In this document: piece by piece, positions 52,090 to 60,489 of the stretch
Layout: each line of letters starts with the position of its first letter
Position numbering within the stretch: position 1 is the first letter of the stretch
Assembly: GCF_030814225.1 (NCBI RefSeq)
Contig: NZ_JAUSUR010000005.1
Location: forward strand, 62,001 to 126,000
Direction of reading: 5' to 3'
Length of the DNA: 64,000 nt
Source of the DNA: Breznakia pachnodae
Lineage (GTDB): Bacteria > Bacillota_I > Bacilli_A > Erysipelotrichales > Erysipelotrichaceae
Made by a program: the position numbers and the translations under genes
The notes under the pieces: generated by a model
What the model saw: the letters and a program-made list of their open reading frames with translations, nothing else
Database searches by the model: none
What the model was told of the DNA's origin: nothing

Positions 52090-52325
52090 ACAAAAAAAGT
52101 ACGCTCCAACAGGAACGTACTAATACGCGGTGCCATCCTGATTCGTACTACAAAAAAGAGTACGCATCTTAATTTAGAGATAACGCTCATCAAGGCGGAA
52201 TCATCTACTGAAGTTCAATGATTCAACTCCACAAGTGTAATCCGTAATCTTCAATGTTCTCATCTTCCACCACCATGAGTTCGCTATACATCTTGTATCA
52301 CTTAATCTTGTATCATCGTTTATAC
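52090..52325 (-). promoter_or_regulatory. T-box riboswitch leader
   Basis: The minus strand carries the T-box core AGGATGGCACCGCG at 52121-52134, then a terminator AGTACG-TTCC / GGA-GCGTACT with seven U (52091-52120). Upstream is a long Stem I (about 52214-52314). A 17-base-spaced promoter sits at 52330-52358. T-box leaders read uncharged tRNA to control amino-acid genes. A specifier loop reading GGAUUACA suggests UAC, but the core bulge is UGGC, which predicts a G73 tRNA; Tyr (A73) and His (C73) do not fit. Confidence 0.88.
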
Positions 52326-52329
52326 CATT

Positions 52330-52358
52330 AGTATAAATTGTGGTAATTTCAAAGTCAA
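52330..52358 (-). promoter_or_regulatory. Promoter of the T-box/PHP unit
   Basis: TTGACT (52353-52358), 17 bases, TATACT (52330-52335) on the minus strand. It abuts the end of the preceding GNAT gene. Confidence 0.75.
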
Positions 52359-52362
52359 CTAT

Positions 52363-52860
52363 TTATCTGATATTCAATTTATAAATTAATTCTCCATCAT
52401 CTGTGGTTAATAGTTTTAACCCTAATTTCTCCAAAAGTTTTATAGAAGCAACATTGTCTGGTTCAACACCTGCAAGAATTGAAGTAAACCCTTTTTTCTT
52501 TGCCCAATCAATAATTCCATTTGCAATTTCAAATGCATAACCTTTCCTTGAAAAGTTTGGATGAATGGTATAACCAATCCAAAGATTATCATCTTCACTA
52601 TTTAAATATACATCTCCAATTAAATCATTGGATTCCTTACTGATAATCGCTAATTGCATTCCCTTTTCTATAGAAAGGTTATGAAGCAATGATTCTCTAT
52701 ATTCTTCTTTCGTAAGTCCTTTGAATCCTTGGTAACGCATCCAATCTTCATTATTTCTATATTCGATAAATGAATCTAAATCAGACTCCATAAACATTCG
52801 TACTTTACACCTTTGAGTTTCAAAACTCAAATCTTTTAATGTTAGCTTTACCTTTTCCAC
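52363..52860 (-). CDS. GNAT acetyltransferase, RimJ/RimL-like
   Basis: 165 residues of the RimJ/RimL type: FETQRCKVRMFMESDLDSFIEYRNNEDWMRYQGF, LWIGYTIHPNFSRKGYAFEIANGIIDWA and the C-terminal AGVEPDNVASIKLLEKLGL. Substrate unknown; relatives modify protein N-termini or small molecules. It begins with GTG, supported by GGAGG 9 bases upstream. Confidence 0.9.
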   Translation of the reverse strand: MEKVKLTLKDLSFETQRCKVRMFMESDLDSFIEYRNNEDWMRYQGFKGLTKEEYRESLLHNLSIEKGMQLAIISKESNDLIGDVYLNSEDDNLWIGYTIHPNFSRKGYAFEIANGIIDWAKKKGFTSILAGVEPDNVASIKLLEKLGLKLLTTDDGELIYKLNIR

Positions 52861-52965
52861 GTGACAGTTCCTCCAATTACCTACTTATTATACTACATCT
52901 GCACTTATTACTATACCGTTTCAAAAAAAGGAAGAACTTTTAGGTAATTTCCATAACTTATATTT

Positions 52966-53457
52966 CTACTTTAGTGGATCAATTGTGAAGTTACCATTTT
53001 TATCTTGTTTTACTACATATTGCTCCCACTCTCCATATTTAATTTCAGTAGTTAACTCTACCGTTCCAAATGGTTTAACTTTTCCTGATTCTACATCTTC
53101 ATCAGGATAGGTATCGTCATATAGTTTTAACTTCACTTTTAGTTTTCCTAATTCACCATCTAATTCCTTATTAAAACCAAAACTTGGAAAAGAACCATAT
53201 TCAATCTTTTCATTACCAATAACACCTGCAAATTGGTTCTCTACTTCCCCATTATTATCAATATACTCAAAAACCATAACTTCCAAACCTAGACTATCAT
53301 CTAGTCCATTAGTTATAAATACATAGTAGTCATCTTTTGACTGGTCTTCAATCTTTGGCGACATAAATTCTTCCTTCTCTTTATTGTTTTCTGCGTTGGC
53401 GCAACCAACAGCTAGACAAAACAATGGAATAATTAAAAACAGCAATATTCTTCTCAT
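52966..53457 (-). CDS. Putative lipoprotein of unknown function
   Basis: 163 residues: signal peptide MRRILLFLIIPLFCLAVGC with lipobox AVGC (Cys19), an acidic linker and a beta-rich domain (YYVFITNGLDDSLGLEVMVFEYIDN; GKLKVKLKLYDDTYPDEDVESG). It should be membrane-anchored outside the cell. No family recognised. GAGGAGG precedes the ATG. It diverges from the DUF218 gene across a 161-base gap containing an inverted repeat. Confidence 0.78.
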   Translation of the reverse strand: MRRILLFLIIPLFCLAVGCANAENNKEKEEFMSPKIEDQSKDDYYVFITNGLDDSLGLEVMVFEYIDNNGEVENQFAGVIGNEKIEYGSFPSFGFNKELDGELGKLKVKLKLYDDTYPDEDVESGKVKPFGTVELTTEIKYGEWEQYVVKQDKNGNFTIDPLK

Positions 53458-53518
53458 AACTCTTCCTCCTCGTGTAATTACATCTTAAAGTAGAATATCT
53501 GTTTCTTCCATTTCCTTC

Positions 53519-53558
53519 GCTTACATTTATCTTACAGTTTTGTTAGGTAAATGTAAGC
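53519..53558. promoter_or_regulatory. Spaced 11-bp inverted repeat between divergent genes
   Basis: GCTTACATTTA (53519-53529) and TAAATGTAAGC (53548-53558) are perfect complements 18 bases apart, without a T tract, between divergently transcribed genes. This suits a regulator bound at two half-sites rather than a terminator. Confidence 0.5.
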
Positions 53559-53617
53559 CATCATTTCTTTATTTGTCGTTGATGATTTGATACAATGAAA
53601 ACTGCGAGGAAGATGAT

Positions 53618-54361
53618 ATGAATAAATTTCAAAAAGTAAAATACATATGTTATCTGATTGTAGGGGTTCTCTGCGTAGTTAACATGTTTCCATGGTTTAA
53701 TATCTTTACCATTCTGCTAGCTATTGGAGGAGTTTTATTAAGCGCTTATGCAATTATCTGTTTAAGAAAACAAAAAAATATATTAGGTGATTTACCAAAA
53801 CCATTTCGATACATATGCAGATTTGTAGTTATAGCATTTATTATTAGCTTTGTAGCCATTGAATCACTGGTGATTGTTAACGGGTTTAAAAAAGATGATA
53901 TCAAACCTGATTACATTATTGTATTAGGTGCTGCAATTAAAGAAGATAAACCGAGTACTGCACTTCGTTATCGTTTAGATGAAGCATATGAACAATATAT
54001 GAAACATCCTTCTGCTACTATTATTTGCAGTGGTGGAAAAGCAGAGAATGATGAGTATAGTGAAGCAGAAGTTATGAGAAACTATTTAGTTGATTTAGGT
54101 GTTCCAAAAGATAAGCTTATTCTTGAGGACAATTCTTACACCACTTATCAGAATCTAAAAAAATCTTATGCGCTGGTTGACGACAAAGATGCCAAATTCT
54201 TAATTGTTACTAATAACTTTCATTCATTTAGAGCAAAGTTAATTGCTGATAAACTTGGAATGAATGCTTACAGTTCTCCATCACAAAAGATATTTGGAGG
54301 ATTTACTTCAAGTTATATAAGAGAATATTTCTCTGTCATTAAAACAGTTGTGTTCGATTAA
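53618..54361 (+). CDS. YdcF/SanA-type DUF218 membrane protein
   Basis: 247 residues. About three N-terminal helices, then a DUF218 domain: PDYIIVLGAAIKEDKPSTALRYRLDEAYEQY, IICSGGKAENDEYSEAEVMRNYLVDLGVPKDKLILEDNSYTTYQNL and LIVTNNFHSFRA. Family members (ElyC, SanA, YdcF) act in envelope maintenance, possibly in undecaprenyl carrier use. GCGAGGA precedes the start. Confidence 0.88.
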   Translation: MNKFQKVKYICYLIVGVLCVVNMFPWFNIFTILLAIGGVLLSAYAIICLRKQKNILGDLPKPFRYICRFVVIAFIISFVAIESLVIVNGFKKDDIKPDYIIVLGAAIKEDKPSTALRYRLDEAYEQYMKHPSATIICSGGKAENDEYSEAEVMRNYLVDLGVPKDKLILEDNSYTTYQNLKKSYALVDDKDAKFLIVTNNFHSFRAKLIADKLGMNAYSSPSQKIFGGFTSSYIREYFSVIKTVVFD

Positions 54362-54368
54362 AACAAAA

Positions 54369-54404
54369 AGCCCAGATTTGAAGAATATTTCAAATCTGGG
54401 TTTT
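54369..54404. terminator. Bidirectional terminator after DUF218 gene
   Basis: CCCAGATTTGAA (54371-54382) and TTCAAATCTGGG (54389-54400) form a perfect 12-bp stem, followed by TTTT. Confidence 0.85.
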
Positions 54405-54405
54405 C

Positions 54406-55323
54406 TTATGACTCTTTTGGAGCAAGTACTTTTAATTCTTGTTTCAACACTTTACTCTTAATTGGAACCGAACTACTTGGATCACCATCAATCCTTGTCT
54501 GTACTTTTTTCTTTTTATCTTTATTTTGTTTTTCAATCGTCATCTCTGAAGTCTGAAAATAGTGAATTTCAGGCATATCAGAAAAATCACTACGAAGTAA
54601 CTTAGGCAGATAACGAATTAACTTACCTATTGAAAGCTTTGACATTGTCAATACATGCATATAGCCATCGTCAACTTTAGCATCTGGTGTAAATGCAGAC
54701 ATTCCTCCAACCGAATCTGTCATTGTCACAAGTAAAAACATGATTCGTTCTTTTAGTTCACCTTCATCATGCTTGATTACTAGTGAATAACCTCGATATT
54801 TCTTAAGCACTCTAAGAAAATCAATCACATAGGCTAGTGGTCCAAACTTTCTTTTCTTTTCTGAGGTTACATTAATAGCTGCATCAGCAAGTAATCCAAT
54901 TGTCATACTGCTAATCATATAGTCTTTATTTACTTTAGCAATATCAATATTTCGAATATTTCCTTCTTCTACAATTTTAATTGAATCTTCAAATTTAGTT
55001 GGTATCTTCAATGCATTTGCCATATTATTTACTGTGCCAAGTGGCATAATGGCTAATTTGGAGTGATTACCACCATCGATAATTCCTCCAGCAATCTGAT
55101 TGATTGTTCCATCACCACCAATGGATACAATTAACTCATACTTCTCCTGCGAACATTTCTTTGCAAATTTATAAGCATCCTTGCTGTCCTTTGTTGCATG
55201 CATTTGTATATCTATATCTTTATACTTATCTGATTGTTCTAATTGTTCTTTTACTTTTTTTGCATTCTTTTCTGATTCTCCAGAACCTGATTCTGGATTA
55301 TATATAATTGAAATCTTTTTCAC
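54406..55323 (-). CDS. Diacylglycerol kinase-type lipid kinase (YegS/DgkB family)
   Basis: 305 residues with the DAGK catalytic pattern: IIYNPESGSGESEKNA (5-20), IVSIGGDGTINQIAGGI (about 64-80), and LAIMPLGTVNNMANALKIP. It phosphorylates diacylglycerol or a related lipid in membrane phospholipid recycling. A GTG start at 55323 is supported by GGAGG 9 bases upstream. It lies 30 bases after the PAP2 phosphatase gene; the two probably form one unit. Confidence 0.9.
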   Translation of the reverse strand: MKKISIIYNPESGSGESEKNAKKVKEQLEQSDKYKDIDIQMHATKDSKDAYKFAKKCSQEKYELIVSIGGDGTINQIAGGIIDGGNHSKLAIMPLGTVNNMANALKIPTKFEDSIKIVEEGNIRNIDIAKVNKDYMISSMTIGLLADAAINVTSEKKRKFGPLAYVIDFLRVLKKYRGYSLVIKHDEGELKERIMFLLVTMTDSVGGMSAFTPDAKVDDGYMHVLTMSKLSIGKLIRYLPKLLRSDFSDMPEIHYFQTSEMTIEKQNKDKKKKVQTRIDGDPSSSVPIKSKVLKQELKVLAPKES

Positions 55324-55353
55324 TGTCCTTATCCTCCTTGCATCCCTTTTCCT

Positions 55354-55878
55354 TTAAAGTATATTCGTAAATATTAAATGAGTTCCAAAACTACATAAGC
55401 AACCAATAATGATACCAACAATCACATCACTTGGATAATGCACTCCAACATATAACCTTGAAAACGCTATTAGAAATGCCAATACCACAAGAAATATCTT
55501 TATATAAGTATTATCTATATTCATATACGCACCAATTGCAGCAAATGCACTTGCACTATGTCCTGAAGGAAACGAAAAGTCCCTTGGAAAAGCAATCAAT
55601 GCCTGTAAATCAGTAAAATACTCATATGGTCTTATTCTAGCCACTCCAGGCTTTAAAATTAAATGTACAATAACTGCACATATCAATAACGAAACGAGTG
55701 ACTGCAGTCCTAATTTGCGTGTCTGCTGGAAACAAATCAATATGATTGCACTTATAATCCAAAACACTCCTGATAGCATTGTAATGTACTTCATGATTAC
55801 GGTTAACCAACCAGAGCGTAAGTGTTCCTGAATAAAATATAGAATCATATGATCCCAATCATTAATCGTTTCTAACAC
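55354..55878 (-). CDS. PAP2-family membrane phosphatase
   Basis: 174 residues with about five helices and the PAP2 triad motifs KPGVARIRP (about 76-84), PSGHSA (about 102-107) and SRLYVGVHYPSDVIVG. Small Firmicutes members dephosphorylate undecaprenyl diphosphate or phosphatidate. The GTG start at 55878 has GGAGGG upstream. With the lipid kinase downstream, it fits a lipid-phosphate cycle at the membrane. Confidence 0.92.
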   Translation of the reverse strand: MLETINDWDHMILYFIQEHLRSGWLTVIMKYITMLSGVFWIISAIILICFQQTRKLGLQSLVSLLICAVIVHLILKPGVARIRPYEYFTDLQALIAFPRDFSFPSGHSASAFAAIGAYMNIDNTYIKIFLVVLAFLIAFSRLYVGVHYPSDVIVGIIIGCLCSFGTHLIFTNIL

Positions 55879-55981
55879 ATTATCCCTCCTCTATTAATTA
55901 TCTATTGTTTATATGATAACTGGTTTTCCTAAGTTTTTCCATTAAGGTAATCAATAAGAAAAGAAATGACTACCTTAGTAA

Positions 55982-56599
55982 TCACTTCTCTAAATCTTTA
56001 ATTAACTTTTGAACTCTTTTTAATTGTGAAATAGATAATTCATCTTTACGTTCTTCTAATACTTTTAAAAATTCAGTTTTATTATCACTATTTATACAGA
56101 TTGAAATTCTTTCTGCATGTTGTGGAATTTCTTTTGCACGACAAGTTCTAAGATGTTCCATTAACATAGGAAATATTGCAACTTCATATCGTTTATCAGC
56201 CATACATACCTTCGCAAACACTGACATACTATTATCAATCGTAATTACACTGCCATTTTTATAAGCACTAATCACTTTATCAATCTGCGTGAAAATTGCA
56301 CTTGGTACTTCTTCAGCAATCGTATTTAATGCAGTCATAGCTCCCCATACCAATCGATTATTGGAACTAGTCAATAGGTTTAAAAAATCATCTGCATAAT
56401 CTCTAATCAACTTTGGATTTCTTTCGCCTATTTCATATAACACTTTAATACTATCATTGGCAATCGCCTTCTTCTGAGTTAACCCACCAACAATTTCTTT
56501 TATTCCTTCTGCATCTTCATTCTTAACTAATTCTTCTGCTAACTCAATATTAGGTTCTTCATCATTTCTGCCTAAATTGGTTGCTAGTCTTTCTATCAT
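55982..56599 (-). CDS. HEAT-repeat protein of unknown function
   Basis: About 205 residues, all helical, with HEAT-like repeats (AIANDSIKVLYEIGERNPKLIRDYADDFLNLL; RLVWGAMTALNTIAEEVPSAIFTQIDKVIS). Likely a protein-protein scaffold. No enzymatic motif. I start at MIERLAT (56599), which gives better spacing to AAGGAAGG than the ATG two codons earlier. It is followed by the PAP2 gene, about 100 bases away. Confidence 0.75.
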   Translation of the reverse strand: MIERLATNLGRNDEEPNIELAEELVKNEDAEGIKEIVGGLTQKKAIANDSIKVLYEIGERNPKLIRDYADDFLNLLTSSNNRLVWGAMTALNTIAEEVPSAIFTQIDKVISAYKNGSVITIDNSMSVFAKVCMADKRYEVAIFPMLMEHLRTCRAKEIPQHAERISICINSDNKTEFLKVLEERKDELSISQLKRVQKLIKDLEK

Positions 56600-56665
56600 A
56601 ATCATACCTTCCTTATCTAGCGTTATTGTATCACTATCACTTCATCATTCAGAGTAATTTGAATG

Positions 56666-57235
56666 TCAATTTTCATTTAACTTAACGTAAAGTGGTTTAT
56701 GATTGTTTTTAACTTTATTGAAATCTAAATTATCTATATTATATTGTTCATCAGGATATTCCACAAATACATCAAACAGACTTAATACATTGTCTTCTAT
56801 CTCAACACAACCAATTTTAAAACTATATATTTTAAACAATTCATCGAGCAATTGATAAAATAATATATATTCACTTTTTTGAATTCCAACCTGATTCCAT
56901 TCTTCAACATCAAACTGTGATCCAAAAAAAATAAAATCTACAAGCACTAAAGCAGTTGAAATCCTAGTAATTTCAATTAATACTTTGCGTTTTTTATTAA
57001 TGTAAATATATCCATTTAAGTTTAGGTTATGAATAGTTCTGTTGTCATCATAATTGTAACCTTTTTCAAATTCTAATAGTTTTGTCTGTAAATCATTCTT
57101 TTGAACTTCTATAGAAATAGGTAACGAATTAAAACTATTTATCAACCCCATTATAGTTTCACAACTATTATCTGTAGTTTCCAATACAAAACTGACCTCC
57201 AGAAACGGCCCACCATTTATCCAATTATTTTCCAT
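56666..57235 (-). CDS. Uncharacterised protein
   Basis: 189 residues, soluble, acidic C-terminus, alternating beta and helix (LNGYIYINKKRKVLIEITRISTALVLVDFIFFGSQ). No known family is recognised. Its size and composition resemble immunity-type proteins, which is only a guess. It lies 34 bases downstream of a lipoprotein gene on the same strand. AAAGGAAAAG precedes the ATG. Confidence 0.65.
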   Translation of the reverse strand: MENNWINGGPFLEVSFVLETTDNSCETIMGLINSFNSLPISIEVQKNDLQTKLLEFEKGYNYDDNRTIHNLNLNGYIYINKKRKVLIEITRISTALVLVDFIFFGSQFDVEEWNQVGIQKSEYILFYQLLDELFKIYSFKIGCVEIEDNVLSLFDVFVEYPDEQYNIDNLDFNKVKNNHKPLYVKLNEN

Positions 57236-57269
57236 TTTCTTTTCCTTTATAAATCTCTATATTAATTAC

Positions 57270-57881
57270 TCAAAAATAAACAATATCCGATATCAATACA
57301 TTTTCCTTATTATAATACGAAATCACAATATGCTTACTATCTAAATCACCATCTTCTATTTCAATATGATCAATCATAGTAAACTCATCTCCCATTAAAA
57401 CAATGTCTTGCGTATCCAACCTGAATCTTGATATTTCAGTTTCAGAAAATATATCTATAATGACAATCTCCAATACTTTTTCATTCTTAATTACATCATA
57501 ATCAATTACTGCAACATAGGTACTAGAGTTTGTTAGTGGATTATAATATGTTTTTGGCTTATAATTTTGACTGTAGTATGTTTTATAAAACACACCTGTC
57601 CCTGCGCCTTTCTTAATTGTTATTAATCCATTTTCATTTGTAATATTAGGTATTCCAGCACTACTTTTACCCTCATACGTGATATCTTTTCCATAGTTAA
57701 TACTCCACTCACAATGTTGATGCTGTGAATCACAGTATATCTCATAATTGACATCTTTAATAACTAACTCCAACTTCTCGTTATCTTCATTAGAAGTTTT
57801 TTCTTTTTCCGTTTCAATATCAGACAATCGACATGCAGTCAATACAAAAATACTTATTAAACTAAGAATTATCTTTTTCAT
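57270..57881 (-). CDS. Putative lipoprotein of unknown function
   Basis: 203 residues: signal peptide with lipobox LTAC (MKKIILSLISIFVLTACR), a charged linker, then a beta-rich domain (YEIYCDSQHQHCEWSINYGKD; STYVAVIDYDVIKNEKVLEIVIIDIF). No family recognised. CGGAGG precedes the ATG. Upstream is the 291-residue orphan gene, 25 bases away, and downstream the 189-residue orphan. Confidence 0.72.
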   Translation of the reverse strand: MKKIILSLISIFVLTACRLSDIETEKEKTSNEDNEKLELVIKDVNYEIYCDSQHQHCEWSINYGKDITYEGKSSAGIPNITNENGLITIKKGAGTGVFYKTYYSQNYKPKTYYNPLTNSSTYVAVIDYDVIKNEKVLEIVIIDIFSETEISRFRLDTQDIVLMGDEFTMIDHIEIEDGDLDSKHIVISYYNKENVLISDIVYF

Positions 57882-57906
57882 TCTTCCCTCCGATAATTAT
57901 TTTACT

Positions 57907-58782
57907 TTAGTTCCCCTTAAACATTATATTATGCAGTTTTGATAAACTATCTTCATCTTTTTGTAAGACTACTTTTTCTTTTTTTAAAATATCCATCACT
58001 GACAATACAAAAGCATATGTATCCACAAACCTTCTTTTTACATCTTCTTTATCGAACTGTTGAACTAGGTTGTATCGTTCTTCTATGTACTCTGGAATCA
58101 ATAAATCATTCGTCCTCAATTTATCATAAAAGTAATTCAAAATATCATCTATATCAACCTCAAGCATTTTATCATTCAAATATCCTTTACTACTAATATA
58201 GTAGAAATACGAATCTGAATTTCTTTTCGTACGTTCTGGTATACTATCAAATAGTTTTTTATTATCTCTGTATTCGTTTAATGTATCATTCGTTCCAAAT
58301 AATTCAACAAACTTCTCGTTATACTGAATTGTCCAACTATAATCATCTGGCTGAATTAATGGATATAACTCAAGATTTTCAAAGATATCATCCTTTTCAC
58401 CTTCAATTTTATTCACAATAGAAATGAAATATTTATTAATATTATCTGTAATATAATTAAGTACTTCCTCATTTAAAGTCAAATCAGCTGTTAATAATTC
58501 AAATCGATTAGAAGCACTTCGTGGCTCACTAAATTGAAATGAATAAATTCTCTCACCTTTGTATTCAACAATACAATATACTTCAAGTATAACACTTCCT
58601 TTATGTAAGTTATTATCTACATAGTTATAATGACTGCTATAAAAACTCAATCGATATACAAAATCCTTATTTTTCTTTTTTATGACATTTGACTTCAATA
58701 ATTTATAACCATCTTCTTTATAAGAACTATAAATTATTTCTAATGCATTTTGAAAGTAATCTGCTGGTCGTAAATTTTGCAT
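57907..58782 (-). CDS. Uncharacterised protein
   Basis: 291 residues, soluble. The N-terminal half (MQNLRPADYFQNALEIIYSSYKEDGYKLLKSNVIKKKNKDFVYRLSFYSSHYNY) has a helix-then-strand layout reminiscent of DUF4304-type proteins, without a firm match. The C-terminal half is helical and highly charged. First gene of a run of three orphan genes (291, lipoprotein, 189 residues). TAGGAG precedes the ATG. Confidence 0.65.
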   Translation of the reverse strand: MQNLRPADYFQNALEIIYSSYKEDGYKLLKSNVIKKKNKDFVYRLSFYSSHYNYVDNNLHKGSVILEVYCIVEYKGERIYSFQFSEPRSASNRFELLTADLTLNEEVLNYITDNINKYFISIVNKIEGEKDDIFENLELYPLIQPDDYSWTIQYNEKFVELFGTNDTLNEYRDNKKLFDSIPERTKRNSDSYFYYISSKGYLNDKMLEVDIDDILNYFYDKLRTNDLLIPEYIEERYNLVQQFDKEDVKRRFVDTYAFVLSVMDILKKEKVVLQKDEDSLSKLHNIMFKGN

Positions 58783-58844
58783 ATGAACAAATCTCCTATT
58801 ATTTTAATCATATAGTTCCCTACATTTGATGTCAATCCAAAATA

Positions 58845-58887
58845 AAATCCAGTCGCAATTAAATACTCAATAGTTATGACTGGATTT
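58845..58887 (-). terminator. Terminator upstream of the orphan gene run
   Basis: AAATCCAGTC (58845-58854) and GACTGGATTT (58878-58887) form a perfect 10-bp stem; the minus strand continues TTATTTTGG. Confidence 0.65.
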
Positions 58888-58891
58888 TTAA

Positions 58892-59356
58892 TTAATACTC
58901 ATTTTTTATCACAAAGAATGACCCTCGAATCGACCCTGCTAATTTTGATTTTTGTCTTGCAAATTTAAATTTACCCTCTAACTCTTTTGGAACTTCCATT
59001 CCTTCTGATAACTTAAAACCGACAGCTCGTTTCTTGGAATCATTTATCGTATACATTACATTCACTTCAAGTCCATTCTCATAAAATACATAAGCCATTT
59101 GAATATTATCAACTTGAAACATTGAAGTTTCTAGTGGTCTAGAAGAGAATTCAATATCTCTTTCCTTCTTTAGTATAGAATTTACATAATCAAGAGTTTT
59201 TGTGTCTTTATCTGCTTCTTCAACAACAAACTCATGATTGTATTTATTTTTCAAATATCTTGCTTCATTTGCGCGTAAACCTGCTAATGCAGACGCGACT
59301 GGTGAAGACTGTAAGCCAACGGTAGAAACATTATCAAATTCTACTGCAAAAGCCAT
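58892..59356 (-). CDS. Uncharacterised small protein
   Basis: About 154 residues: MAFAVEFDNVSTVGLQSSPVASALAGLRANEARYLKNKY, then a beta-rich half (MFQVDNIQMAYVFYENGLEVNVMYTIND) and a basic C-terminus. No family recognised, no signal peptide. I start at MAFAVEF (59356), with GGAG 8 bases upstream; earlier GTG codons overlap that site. Single gene. Confidence 0.68.
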   Translation of the reverse strand: MAFAVEFDNVSTVGLQSSPVASALAGLRANEARYLKNKYNHEFVVEEADKDTKTLDYVNSILKKERDIEFSSRPLETSMFQVDNIQMAYVFYENGLEVNVMYTINDSKKRAVGFKLSEGMEVPKELEGKFKFARQKSKLAGSIRGSFFVIKNEY

Positions 59357-59454
59357 AGTCACCACTCCTTTCCATCTATAAGGAAATTATAGTTCTGCTA
59401 GACATAATAAGCAAAGTATATGCTCGAAGCTAAATCATTAACATATTGAAAGAA

Positions 59455-60390
59455 TTATTTAACTAGTAATTCATTAAATTCTCGAATTGTTTCTTTTGAT
59501 ATTCCTCTATATTTGGATTCAAGATTATTCTCATAACAATGTTTTAACACTTCTTTGGTTTTTAATTCAAAGTCATGATAATTTTCCATATCTTCTGTAT
59601 TCATCCAACTCCCCCATGAGGTATTAAAGAATACTTGTGTATAAACTGGTAACTGTAATACAGGTTCAAAGAAACGTGTATAGAAATCAAAATAACGTTC
59701 ACGATTATTAGCACTATTATAACTATACTGATTAGAAGAGAATGTAGCTGCACATCCATTAGATGTAGCATACTTCTCTCCCTGTTGTCCAATTAAATTC
59801 ATAGACCAGTCAAAACCAATAAAATGGGAATTCAGCACATCCTCAACTGTTGGTTTCTTTTTTGATACATAGTCTGTGTAAATAAAGCGCATATCTCCTT
59901 TCTTCTTAAAGAATTCACTTGTAGCTACTACAACTATTCCATAATCATCATTTGGATATTGAAAGCACAAAGCATCACCAGTTTTAAAAGGTCCTTCAAT
60001 TTGTATAGGCGGTTTTATTCGCTTCTTAGCTTTCGTGCGTGGGACTGACAGTTTTTCAATCAACTTTGCAACTGCTTTTTCTCTTTGCTTAAGAAAGATT
60101 TTATCTGCACCCATAGCTTTGGCGACCTCTAAATCATAATCATTTTTTTGAATATCTTTTATTTCCATAAATAATTCATCATCTAACGATTGTGTTTCCC
60201 ACAGACATAAGGCCAAAGAAAACAATACATCGTATTTTGTTTCTACATCTTCTAAATCACTTTTGCACTTTACCAATAGATCATTCTTTATCTTAATTGG
60301 TTCTTCACCTTGATTATATTGTTCAAAGAAGTATTCATATACTTCCATTGATGTATCATTATCTTTAATTCCTGCTCCCCATGTTCCCAT
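59455..60390 (-). CDS. DUF4259 domain protein
   Basis: 311 residues opening MGTWGAGIKDNDTSMEVYEYF, the diagnostic DUF4259 start, then DVLFSLALCLWETQSLDDELF. The C-terminal part (GDALCFQYPNDDYGIVVVATSEFFKKKGDMRFIYTDYV) is a second, unrecognised beta-rich domain. Function unknown; DUF4259 proteins are often found as isolated accessory genes. GGAGG precedes the ATG. Confidence 0.82.
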   Translation of the reverse strand: MGTWGAGIKDNDTSMEVYEYFFEQYNQGEEPIKIKNDLLVKCKSDLEDVETKYDVLFSLALCLWETQSLDDELFMEIKDIQKNDYDLEVAKAMGADKIFLKQREKAVAKLIEKLSVPRTKAKKRIKPPIQIEGPFKTGDALCFQYPNDDYGIVVVATSEFFKKKGDMRFIYTDYVSKKKPTVEDVLNSHFIGFDWSMNLIGQQGEKYATSNGCAATFSSNQYSYNSANNRERYFDFYTRFFEPVLQLPVYTQVFFNTSWGSWMNTEDMENYHDFELKTKEVLKHCYENNLESKYRGISKETIREFNELLVK

Positions 60391-60444
60391 TATATTTCCT
60401 CCATTCTTATTACTTATATACTGCCTGATTTCATTATAGCAAAA

Positions 60445-60476
60445 AAGGATAGTAGATATCGATATCTATTATCCTT
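60445..60476 (-). terminator. Terminator of the GH3 gene
   Basis: AAGGATA-g-TAGATATC with GATATCTA-t-TATCCTT, long near-perfect stem; minus strand continues TTTTTTGC. Confidence 0.8.
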
Positions 60477-60489
60477 AGTTATACAATTA

